From Azonexus sp. (GTDB lineage: Bacteria; Pseudomonadota; Gammaproteobacteria; Burkholderiales; Rhodocyclaceae), in the NCBI GenBank assembly GCA_030697085.1, contig JAUYQT010000591.1:1-7648 (forward strand): a stretch of 7,648 nucleotides of DNA. The letters run 5' to 3'. A program made the translations under genes and the position numbers. The notes below the pieces were generated by a model. It ran no database searches. It was not told where the DNA came from and saw only the letters and a list, made by a program, of their open reading frames with translations. Each line of letters starts with the position of its first letter. Position 1 is the first letter of the stretch. This document shows, one piece after another, positions 1-5,870 of this stretch.

Positions 1-959
1 GGCGCGGCAATGCCTTTGGGCAGGCTGGGCTTGAGATCGGCAATCGCGCTTTCGATGCGTTTTGTCAGGTTGACCGTATCCGCCGTTGGCTGCTTCTGGA
101 TACTGAGGATGACCGCCGAAGCACCGTTGAAACCACCATCACCGCGCTTGATCGCCGCCGCGAAACCGACTTCGGCAACTTGCCGAAGCAGGATAGGCTG
201 GCCGGCGCGGGCGGTCAGCGCCAGGTTTTTCAGATCATCCAGCCGGGCACTGCGCCCGAGGTGACGGATCAGGTATTCGCGGCCATTGAGTTCGAGAAAA
301 CCACCTGAAGTATTGGCCGCAAAGCCCTTTAAAGCGCTTTCCAGTTGGTCCAGCGAAATACCGAGATCGGCCATGCGCCGGGTATCGGGCTGCACCTGAA
401 ACTGCCGCACTTCGCCACCAATCGGGATGACCTGCGAGACCCCCGAGATCGCCAGCAGGCGGGGGCGCAGCACCCAGTCGGCGTATTCGCGCACCTGTTT
501 CGGGTCACCATCCGGCACAGCAACCGGCATCGCCACCAGCATGATCTCACCCATGATCGACGACACCGGCCCCATGCGCGGCAAAACGCCGACCGGCAAG
601 GCTGCCTCCATCCCGGCCAGCCGCTCGCTGACCATCTGCCGCGCCCGGTAGATATCAACACCCCAGTCAAAAGAGACATAAAGAATGGACAGGCCGGCGC
701 TCGACACCGAACGGATGCCGGCAACACCGGGCAGGCCGCTCATCGCCGTTTCGAGCGGAAAGCTGATCAACTGCTCGACCTCTTCCGGCGCCATGCCGCC
801 GGCTTCCGTCATCAACGTGATGGTCGGTTTGTTGAGATCGGGGAAAACGTCGACCGGCAAACGCCCGGCCTGAAACGCCCCATACGCCATCAGCACCACA
901 CTGACCGCCAGCACGAAAAGGCGGTTGGCGAGACTTTTTTCGACGAGCCACTGAAACAT
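1..959 (-). CDS. CusA/CzcA-family heavy-metal efflux RND transporter, N-terminal 319 residues (runs off window)
   Basis: Inner-membrane pump of a tripartite metal exporter, predicted to move metal cations from periplasm or cytoplasm out through the adaptor and outer-membrane channel, driven by proton import. Translating from the ATG at 959 gives an open frame to base 1. It begins [15 protein letters not shown], followed by a first membrane helix at about residues 13-31. The HME-RND signature [19 protein letters not shown] lies at 37-55, then [14 protein letters not shown] and the porter (PN1/PC1-type) region with [10 protein letters not shown]. Family members are about 1000-1050 residues, so roughly 70% lies outside, including the TM4 proton-relay motif used to subclassify substrates; the metal cannot be named. 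The start is set by TAGGAG at 972-967, 7 bases upstream; it shares bases with the adaptor's TAG stop, so translation is probably coupled. DLNKPT places it in the CusA/CzcA group rather than among drug exporters (AcrB/MexB). The family assignment is strong. Confidence 0.93.
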   Translation of the reverse strand, partial: MFQWLVEKSLANRLFVLAVSVVLMAYGAFQAGRLPVDVFPDLNKPTITLMTEAGGMAPEEVEQLISFPLETAMSGLPGVAGIRSVSSAGLSILYVSFDWGVDIYRARQMVSERLAGMEAALPVGVLPRMGPVSSIMGEIMLVAMPVAVPDGDPKQVREYADWVLRPRLLAISGVSQVIPIGGEVRQFQVQPDTRRMADLGISLDQLESALKGFAANTSGGFLELNGREYLIRHLGRSARLDDLKNLALTARAGQPILLRQVAEVGFAAAIKRGDGGFNGASAVILSIQKQPTADTVNLTKRIESAIADLKPSLPKGIAA

Positions 960-969
960 ATCGGGACTC

Positions 970-2082
970 CTAACGAATCTGGCTGATCAATGAGGCGCCC
1001 TGCACCACGACGCGCTCACCGGATTTCAAACCGCGCGAGATGACCACGCGGACGCCGTCGAGTGGCGTGATCTGGACTGGTCGTGCGATGAAACGCTCGG
1101 GCGCATCCTTGACCCAGACAATCACCTCATTCGCCGTATTGCGACTGAGCGCCGCCATCGGCACCGGCATTCCGCGCACCACCGACTTCATGCGTACCTG
1201 CACTTTCACCGGCTGGCCCAGCGGCAATGTCAGCCCGGCCCCGACCGCATGGTTCTCAAAAATCAGCGGCAAGGCCTGCTCCCGCAGGCGGCGGCTGGCG
1301 CCGATAAAATTGAGCGGCACCGAGCGCTCACCGATCGCCACGGTGGCCGCAGCAACATCCTCAAGCGCCAGGGCTTCATAGGCGCTGGCTTCAACGTGCA
1401 GGCCATCCGGGTCAATAATCTCGAAAATCAGCTCGCGCGGTTCAACCACCTGGCCGACTACCGCATTGCTCGCCGCGATCACGCCGGATACCGGTGCCAG
1501 CAACGCCTCGCGGCTCGACAAACCGCCCCCGACGGCGGCAATGCGCCCACGCAAACTCGCGACGTCACTCTCGGCAATCTCGATTTCCTTGCGCGGAATG
1601 GTGTCAGCCAGTTCCTGCAGACGATGCACGCGCTTCTCGGCCAGCGCAAAGCTGGCCTTTAGTTCGGCCAGCAGGGCCGACTGGTTGGAACGCTCAATCT
1701 GCCCGGTGGACGGCACCACCCAGGCCAGAATGTCGCCCTTGCGCACCTTGCTGCCGGCGGACGGCAGCCCGTGTGCGCCGGCCGCTTCGATGCGTCCGGG
1801 AATCATCGCCTGCACGCGCCCGCCGAGATGCGGGTCCATGATCACCCGACCCGCCAGTTCGACAATGCGCGGCACGGCTTGATCAGCCACCGGCTGCGTC
1901 AGGACGCCCATGCTGCGCTGGGCCGACTTGGGCAGAAAAACGGCGCCGTCCGGCAAACGCTGCGGCGCGTTGCCAAGATTGACCATTGCCTTCTTTTCGT
2001 CGGCATGATCGTGGCCTTCGTGGGCTGCCACGGGCAGGCTTAGCGCCAGCAACACGGCACTAAATACTGAGATATGTTTCAT
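970..2082 (-). CDS. CzcB/CusB-type RND efflux periplasmic adaptor (membrane fusion protein)
   Basis: Periplasmic adaptor of 370 residues that bridges the RND pump and the outer-membrane channel. A Sec signal peptide covers about residues 1-20 (cleavage after PVAA), leaving a mature N-terminus that starts HEGHDH, a metal-binding-looking cluster seen in other CzcB-like adaptors. Two half-lipoyl motifs flank an alpha-helical hairpin: [14 protein letters not shown] at 87-100, a hairpin rich in L/A/E/R at about 127-187, then [20 protein letters not shown] near 193-212. A beta-barrel and a membrane-proximal domain follow, the latter ending [17 protein letters not shown] chose the ATG at 2082 rather than the upstream in-frame ATG at 2172. 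From 2082 the protein opens with a clean signal peptide, AAAGGCGG precedes it, and it forms an ATGA overlap with the stop of the preceding gene. The 10-base gap to the pump gene and the shared SD indicate one operon. The metal is likely Zn/Cd/Co/Ni or Cu/Ag, but not determined. Confidence 0.93.
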   Translation of the reverse strand: MKHISVFSAVLLALSLPVAAHEGHDHADEKKAMVNLGNAPQRLPDGAVFLPKSAQRSMGVLTQPVADQAVPRIVELAGRVIMDPHLGGRVQAMIPGRIEAAGAHGLPSAGSKVRKGDILAWVVPSTGQIERSNQSALLAELKASFALAEKRVHRLQELADTIPRKEIEIAESDVASLRGRIAAVGGGLSSREALLAPVSGVIAASNAVVGQVVEPRELIFEIIDPDGLHVEASAYEALALEDVAAATVAIGERSVPLNFIGASRRLREQALPLIFENHAVGAGLTLPLGQPVKVQVRMKSVVRGMPVPMAALSRNTANEVIVWVKDAPERFIARPVQITPLDGVRVVISRGLKSGERVVVQGASLISQIR

Positions 2083-2597
2083 ACGGCCACCGCCTTTACG
2101 CCAGCCCGGCGACGCCACCATGCCCCGCCCAGCAAAAGCAGCAAGGTCAGCCCGGAAATGCCGGCCGCCCAAGCGCCGGAAAACGGTAAAGCTGTTGCTG
2201 CGGTCGACGCCCCTGAAACAACCAAATCCGCCGAGAGCAAATCAGCCTCCTCTCCCGCCACCAGGGTAAAAGCCAGCGCATATTCACCGGGCTGGCGCAG
2301 CGGCTGCAGCCATGCCGCATCGTCAATCAGGTAATCGCCCGTCTCGCTACGAAAACGGGCTGTCGCCTTGCGGCTGCCCTGCTCCACCTCCAGCGCCGCG
2401 TTCAGCACCGGCGCATTGCTCGCTGCCCGATCGACAAAAAACGCGAATCCTTCGGCGTCCAGCCGGCCGACCAGCTCAAAACCCTCACTTTCAGCCACAA
2501 CAACGGGGATGGGGAGCGGCACCTCGGCCGCCTGGACGAAAACTGACCCGGCCAGCATGAATGCTGTGGTCAACACTAAAAACAGTCGATTTTTCAT
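2079..2597 (-). CDS. Small secreted, C-terminally membrane-anchored accessory protein of the metal-efflux operon (hypothetical)
   Basis: A 172-residue protein of unknown function. A signal peptide (residues 1-24, ending VQAA) is followed by a soluble domain of about 115 residues and a single hydrophobic helix at about 141-159. The helix is followed by WWRRR and a short tail. This predicts a type I topology: domain in the periplasm, arginines in the cytoplasm. The domain reads FELVGRLDAEGFAFFVDRA, then GEYALAFTLVAGEEADLL, which looks like a compact beta-sandwich. From memory, a similar segment is found fused to the N-terminus of some long CzcB-like adaptors, so this may be a split-off adaptor domain; that is inference. 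I preferred the ATG at 2597 because AAGGA lies 7 bases upstream. The ATG at 2615 (six residues longer) overlaps the channel gene's stop as ATGA but has no SD. The gene ends in an ATGA overlap with the adaptor gene, so adaptor translation is probably coupled to it. Confidence 0.82.
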   Translation of the reverse strand: MKNRLFLVLTTAFMLAGSVFVQAAEVPLPIPVVVAESEGFELVGRLDAEGFAFFVDRAASNAPVLNAALEVEQGSRKATARFRSETGDYLIDDAAWLQPLRQPGEYALAFTLVAGEEADLLSADLVVSGASTAATALPFSGAWAAGISGLTLLLLLGGAWWRRRAGVKAVAV

Positions 2598-2611
2598 GAT
2601 GTGATCCTTGT

Positions 2612-3829
2612 TCATTCGGGCAGCAGGCCAAGCGCCTGCCGTTGGGCCGAGATACGTTGCGCCAGATTGATCCGCGCCCGGCTCGCCAGCCGCTCAGCCT
2701 CAAAGGCTTCCAGCTCAATACGCAAGCGGGTAGGCAAATCCGTTTCGCCAAGGCGGAATGATTTGTCGAAAAAGCCCCGATTCTCGGCAGCCAGTTGCGC
2801 CCGCAGTTCGGCCGCCGCCAGCAGCTGGCGCACGGCCAAAAGCTGGGCCTCAGCGGCGGCGCGTTCATTGCCCAGGCGTTCGCCCTGACGGTCGAACTGC
2901 AGGCGGCTCTCGATCAAATCGGCATTCGCCTCGGCTAGTCGCGCATCGTTGCGGGGACCGGACGAAAACGGGATGCGCAAAGCGAGCGCCCAAGTCTGTT
3001 CAATCGGATCACCGGTCAACGCTCGCTCCAGACGAGTGCCGACAACAATTTGCGGGTTATTCCGGCTTCGTGCCCGCGTCAGTTCAAGACTGCGCCGCGA
3101 GACATCACCCCGCGCCTGCAAATCACGGAGCAAGGGGTGTTCATCGCTTGATTCAACGCCCGGCAACTCATCAGGCAGCGTTTCTGGCACCGGCCCAACG
3201 GCGCTGGGTAACTGACCAGTCAGCGACTGCAAGCGAAAGCGGGTCGATTCAAGCGCCACCCTTGCCTCGGCCTGCTGGGCCTCGGCAGCGGCCAGCGCGC
3301 CAGCCGCCTGATGTTGATCGGCCCGCGACAAATCGCCCGCGGCAACCCGACGCGCCACATCATTCAGCAAGCGGCGCGCTGCCACGACGCGTTCGGCGGC
3401 CAGTGTCTGTTCGTTGCCGGCCAGTTGCCAGCCCCACCAGGCATCGCGCACTTCGCCGGCCAGTTGCAGGCGCAGTGCCGCCATGCGGCCGCCCAGCGCC
3501 CCTATTTCGGCCTCGGCCAGCGCCTGGCTGGCACTCTGTTCGCCGGGCAGCCAGAGCGGCAGAACCAGTCCGATCTCCTGCTCATTTGCCCCGCGCTGCT
3601 GGTTAAAACGGTCGGTTCGCCCACGCAGTTCAATACTGGGTGGTTCCGGCGTCAATGCATCGGCTGCCAAGCGGCGCGAGCGCAAGGCGTTCTCACGCTC
3701 GGCAACCGCCTGACCGGCAGGCTTACGCTGCCAGGCCGCAGCGTAAGCTTGGGCAAGTGTTTGTATCGGCTCGCTGCGCACCGGTTGGGCGGCAACGAGT
3801 AATAGCGCGATCCATAAAAGGTGTCGCAT
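2612..3829 (-). CDS. TolC/CzcC-family outer-membrane efflux channel
   Basis: Outer-membrane factor of 405 residues that forms the exit duct of the metal exporter. A signal peptide spans about residues 1-19 (MRHLLWIALLLVAAQPVRS). The mature protein is typical of outer-membrane efflux proteins: two repeats of long Ala/Leu/Arg/Glu-rich coiled-coil helices separated by short strand segments. The strands include NEQEIGLVLPLWLPGEQSA and NPQIVVGTRLERA...TWALALRIPFSSGPRND. No cysteine follows the signal peptide, so unlike CusC it should not be a lipoprotein. The start at 3829 is fixed by a strong GGAGG (3840-3836) 6 bases upstream; the in-frame ATG at 3859 is less likely because it would put a charged stretch before the signal peptide. 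Its stop overlaps an alternative ATG of the next gene. Length and order (channel, then adaptor, then pump) match czcCBA operons. Confidence 0.92.
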   Translation of the reverse strand: MRHLLWIALLLVAAQPVRSEPIQTLAQAYAAAWQRKPAGQAVAERENALRSRRLAADALTPEPPSIELRGRTDRFNQQRGANEQEIGLVLPLWLPGEQSASQALAEAEIGALGGRMAALRLQLAGEVRDAWWGWQLAGNEQTLAAERVVAARRLLNDVARRVAAGDLSRADQHQAAGALAAAEAQQAEARVALESTRFRLQSLTGQLPSAVGPVPETLPDELPGVESSDEHPLLRDLQARGDVSRRSLELTRARSRNNPQIVVGTRLERALTGDPIEQTWALALRIPFSSGPRNDARLAEANADLIESRLQFDRQGERLGNERAAAEAQLLAVRQLLAAAELRAQLAAENRGFFDKSFRLGETDLPTRLRIELEAFEAERLASRARINLAQRISAQRQALGLLPE

Positions 3830-3876
3830 AGAATTCCTCCGGCTGAGTGAAAAACACAACCGGCGGCAGGCCAGAT

Positions 3877-3892
3877 CAGCCCGGATGGGCTG
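3877..3892. repeat. Palindrome CAGCCC-ggat-GGGCTG in the leader of the outer-membrane channel gene
   Basis: A perfect 6-base dyad (3877-3882 with 3887-3892) with a 4-base centre, lying 48-63 bases upstream of the channel gene's ATG. On the minus strand it directly overlaps a consensus TTGACA (3896-3891). No acceptable -10 element sits 16-19 bases downstream, so I do not call a promoter. It could be an operator or an RNA hairpin in the leader. Confidence 0.35.
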
Positions 3893-3933
3893 TCAAAAAA
3901 TCAGGGGAAAACACACCAAGATAAGGCTGGCAC

Positions 3934-3956
3934 TCCGCCGACGTTCAGACGGCGGA
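3934..3956 (-). repeat. Inverted repeat at the end of the CzcI-like frame
   Basis: A perfect 7-base inverted repeat, TCCGCCG (3934-3940) and CGGCGGA (3950-3956), with a 9-base loop. It straddles the TGA that closes the full-length CzcI-like frame. In the minus-strand transcript it would form a GC-rich hairpin, but no U run follows (GTGCCAGCCTTATC comes next). It is therefore not a typical intrinsic terminator; an mRNA-stabilising or attenuating stem is possible. Confidence 0.45.
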
Positions 3957-4076
3957 TACTCTGGGTGGTCGTTCAAGCCCTTCGGGGACGCGGGAAGTGA
4001 AGCGACTGGCAATATTGCCGCAGAGGTCGGCAGTCTGTGCCGGCATAGGCAATTGCAACGTATCAACAATGCTGCC
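3945..4076 (-). pseudogene. Detached C-terminal part of the CzcI/DUF2946-like gene, in frame behind the TAG
   Basis: Reading on past the TAG at 4079-4077 without changing frame gives 43 sense codons to a TGA at 3947-3945: GSIVDTLQLPMPAQTADLC, then GNIASRFTSRVPEGLERPPR and VSAV. The segment RxPEGLERPPR matches my memory of the conserved tail of CzcI/DUF2946-like proteins (an Arg-x-Pro-x-x-x-x-Arg-Pro block). No internal ATG with an SD was seen, so it is unlikely to be translated separately. The simplest reading is a nonsense substitution in an otherwise intact gene. Read-through, or a sequencing error at one base, are the alternatives. Confidence 0.65.
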
Positions 4077-4349
4077 CTACAAATGCCCGAGTTGATGGCC
4101 GGGACAGCAATGATGCTGCGTCGTGGCACAACCATCCGACTCATGCTGCGGGCAACCATCGCAATCAACTGCAGGCGCGGCGTGATGGTCATCGCCATGC
4201 GCTTCATGCGCGGCCGGCGAAGCGTGCTCATGCGGCGCCATACCTTCCGCTGCTTCCCAGCCGAAGCTCGGCGAGAAGACAGTGGTCAGCATGACCAACA
4301 ACACAATGCGGGAGATTTTCCGGAGAAGCGCTTGCATAAGTTTGATCAT
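4077..4349 (-). CDS. CzcI/DUF2946-like His/Cys-rich secreted protein, shortened by an in-frame TAG
   Basis: A 90-residue open frame resembling the small CzcI/CopL/DUF2946 proteins that precede czcCBA-type operons and are thought to modulate or sense metal in the periplasm. A hydrophobic signal segment (about residues 12-30, RKISRIVLLVMLTTVFSPSF) is followed by a run dense in His, Cys and Asp. That run includes HEHASPAAHEAHGDDHH, CDGCPQHESDGC and QHHCCPGH, which are plausible metal ligands. The frame stops at TAG (4079-4077), but the same frame continues with a family-like C-terminus to a TGA at 3945, so the protein appears truncated by about one third. The start is uncertain: the ATG at 4349 has no good SD, and a second ATG lies at 4337. 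It lies 42 bases after the mutarotase gene and about 250 bases before the channel gene, on the same strand. Family membership is inferred from composition and context, not from a search. Confidence 0.7.
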   Translation of the reverse strand: MIKLMQALLRKISRIVLLVMLTTVFSPSFGWEAAEGMAPHEHASPAAHEAHGDDHHAAPAVDCDGCPQHESDGCATTQHHCCPGHQLGHL

Positions 4350-4391
4350 AGCCGATGATTCCGTTATTCGAAACCCGACTGCATCAAAGAA

Positions 4392-5240
4392 TTAAATCGC
4401 AACCAGCGTCTGTCGGCCGTACCACTCTTCGCCGACCGGCAAGCTGATTGGATTCTGCACGACGGCCGCTTCGACGCAAACCATGTGCCGCCAGCCATCG
4501 GCCGGCATATCTTTCAACTCGGCACAAAGCTCGACCCACGGGTTCCAGACCACGACATCGGGGAAACCCTGACTCTCGATGCTCAGACTGAGATTGCCGG
4601 CATTCAGCTGCTGCGCCCGCTGGACATCGTGATAAACGCGATCCACTTCGTTGTCGATGGTCAATTCGACGCCGCTATCACGGACGATCTGGTTACTGTT
4701 GGCGGCATCGCGATAGTGGTGACCATACAGACCTTCGATCGAAATATCCTCAACCTGAGCAACGCGCAGGTAGGAATGCAGCGCGCCAGTGAATTCAAAC
4801 GGCGCACCACCGGTATTGGTCACGCAAAACTCGATATCGATGCGGTCAACCTCCAACATCAGCGTAATTTCGGCGGTAAAAGCATGCGGCCAGATGGCAC
4901 GGCTCGCTTCGTCGTCACTGACGACCAGCGTGACCAGCGCATATTCATCAGCGCAACGTTCGGTCTCGACCGACCAGTGACGCGTCCGAACAAGACCATG
5001 CTTGGGCAGATCACCCAGCCCGGAAAACTGCGGGAAGCAGACGGGAACCCCACCGCGAATCGCCATGCTGCCATCAAAAACAGCACTTTCCGAAAGATAG
5101 AGATGCTCGCGGCCATCCGGCGTCAGCCAGGAGAGAACCTGGCCGCCCAGTTTGCTGATCACGGCGCTAGAGCCTTTGGGGCCATTCAGGCGCAGCGCTT
5201 CAATACCGTGGAAATCGATTGTTTCAATGCAAGGTTTCAT
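4392..5240 (-). CDS. yeaD: D-hexose-6-phosphate mutarotase (YeaD family, aldose 1-epimerase-like)
   Basis: Cytoplasmic enzyme of 282 residues that interconverts the alpha and beta anomers of hexose 6-phosphates such as glucose 6-phosphate; the length is normal for the family. It has the galactose-mutarotase beta-sandwich signatures: HLYLSESAVFDGSMAIRGG (46-64), VPVCFPQF, then KHGLVR with His81 as a probable catalytic histidine. FTGALHSYLRV carries His155, and VVWNPW and VCVEAA follow, with Glu257 as the probable catalytic base. The C-terminus is PVGEEWYGRQTL. The ATG at 5240 has GGAG 4 bases upstream and starts where homologues start; the 86-codon upstream extension to 5498 only reads antisense through the previous gene. 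It overlaps the DUF3301 gene by 17 bases, implying co-transcription and perhaps translational coupling. Nothing links it to metal efflux beyond position. Confidence 0.9.
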   Translation of the reverse strand: MKPCIETIDFHGIEALRLNGPKGSSAVISKLGGQVLSWLTPDGREHLYLSESAVFDGSMAIRGGVPVCFPQFSGLGDLPKHGLVRTRHWSVETERCADEYALVTLVVSDDEASRAIWPHAFTAEITLMLEVDRIDIEFCVTNTGGAPFEFTGALHSYLRVAQVEDISIEGLYGHHYRDAANSNQIVRDSGVELTIDNEVDRVYHDVQRAQQLNAGNLSLSIESQGFPDVVVWNPWVELCAELKDMPADGWRHMVCVEAAVVQNPISLPVGEEWYGRQTLVAI

Positions 5241-5574
5241 GAGTCTCCGGTGCCTTGGGCACCACATAAAGTTGGGGACGGACGTGCAGCAACTCGACCG
5301 TATGACCGAGCAGCGTGACACTACCGGTACGCCGGTTGTCGCCGGTATCGCTATATTCGAAGGTATAAATGCGGCGCAGCTGGAGATGCCCCTCGTCATT
5401 GCGCGCCAGGCGGAAAAAGCTGCCGACGACCGTTTCGTCGAGAAATTGCAGACCCTCCTCCGCACAGGCTTGACGTGCAGCCTCGATGCCGATTTCACGG
5501 GCTTTCAGCGTATCCAGCCAGAGCCAGATAGCCCCCAGCAGCAAGACAAGGGTCAAAAGTTCGTAAATATCCAT
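5224..5574 (-). CDS. DUF3301 family single-pass membrane protein
   Basis: A 116-residue protein of unknown function. An N-terminal membrane helix (about residues 4-21, YELLTLVLLLGAIWLWLD) is followed by the conserved stretch KAREIGIEAARQACAEEG. A beta-rich domain comes next, with RRIYTFEYSDTGDNRR and GSVTLLGHTVELLHV. This order and wording match my memory of the proteobacterial DUF3301 family at its usual size of about 100-120 residues. The ATG at 5574 is chosen because the membrane helix starts there; the longer frame to 5718 adds unconserved-looking residues. No SD is visible before it, and a TATACT box ends 6 bases upstream, so the message may be leaderless. It overlaps the mutarotase start by 17 bases. 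Confidence 0.85.
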   Translation of the reverse strand: MDIYELLTLVLLLGAIWLWLDTLKAREIGIEAARQACAEEGLQFLDETVVGSFFRLARNDEGHLQLRRIYTFEYSDTGDNRRTGSVTLLGHTVELLHVRPQLYVVPKAPETHETLH

Positions 5575-5870
5575 GGCGCGAGTATACGTAAGAGCGGAAA
5601 TACGCCACAACAATTGGTGAAAAATTACCCGACGCGCCTGAAAAACCAGATCAGGCGGCTCCGTTGAAGCGTTTGGACGGGGAATGAATAATGCGTCGGC
5701 ACAGAAGCCTGTATTCATGCGGCTCGTCAGCGACGGGAGGCGCGGTCAACCGAGATTTTCAGGTTAAATTCACCCGCTCAAATTCTGCATTACAAAATTG
5801 GAAAATGCATTGCAGCCTATGAAGGGCTAGAATTCGTTGCCCTAGACCCGCTTCCGGACTCATCTTCTCC
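5575..5870. other. Divergent intergenic region between the DUF3301 gene and rlmJ
   Basis: No convincing gene was found here. It holds a candidate minus-strand promoter at its left edge. A 6-base inverted repeat CGCCTG/CAGGCG lies at 5635-5640/5652-5657 with an 11-base spacer. An A/T-rich stretch before rlmJ includes a TGCATT/AATGCA dyad (5786-5791/5804-5809) and a TAGAAT box at 5828-5833 that could be the -10 for rlmJ, though no matching -35 was found. Confidence 0.5.
5581..5610 (-). promoter_or_regulatory. Candidate sigma-70-type promoter for the DUF3301-mutarotase transcript
   Basis: On the minus strand, TTGTGG (5610-5605) and TATACT (5586-5581) are separated by 18 bases. The -10 matches the TATAAT consensus at 5 of 6 positions, the -35 at only 3 or 4. 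The -10 ends 6 bases before the ATG, so transcription would begin at or next to the A of the start codon. Sequence evidence only. Confidence 0.3.

Noticed and set aside
2758..3606. Plus-strand open frame of 282 codons opposite the outer-membrane channel gene
   Set aside because: Pro/Arg-rich translation typical of the antisense of Ala/Leu/Glu-rich coiled coil; no domain.
4077..4079. TAG in the CzcI-like gene as a pyrrolysine or programmed recoding site
   Set aside because: No downstream recoding element or pyrrolysine machinery is visible, and a single nonsense substitution is simpler; kept only as an open alternative.
3885..4358. Plus-strand open frame of 157 codons opposite the CzcI-like gene
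   Set aside because: It is the antisense of the His/Cys-rich gene, has no recognisable domain or SD, and its composition mirrors the minus-strand codons.
4350..4391. Promoter or terminator between the mutarotase and CzcI-like genes
   Set aside because: No stem followed by a U run, and no -35/-10 pair with acceptable spacing, was found.
4485..5318. Plus-strand open frame of 277 codons opposite the mutarotase gene
   Set aside because: The minus strand carries a full set of mutarotase motifs and a proper SD; the antisense frame is a GC-rich shadow.
5241..5498. Upstream in-frame extension of the mutarotase to an ATG at 5498
   Set aside because: The extra 86 residues come from the DUF3301 coding region in another frame, and homologues start at the ATG at 5240.
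5635..5657. CGCCTG/CAGGCG inverted repeat as a terminator
   Set aside because: The stem is only 6 bases, its loop is 11 bases and no T run follows on either strand; it also lies upstream of both genes.
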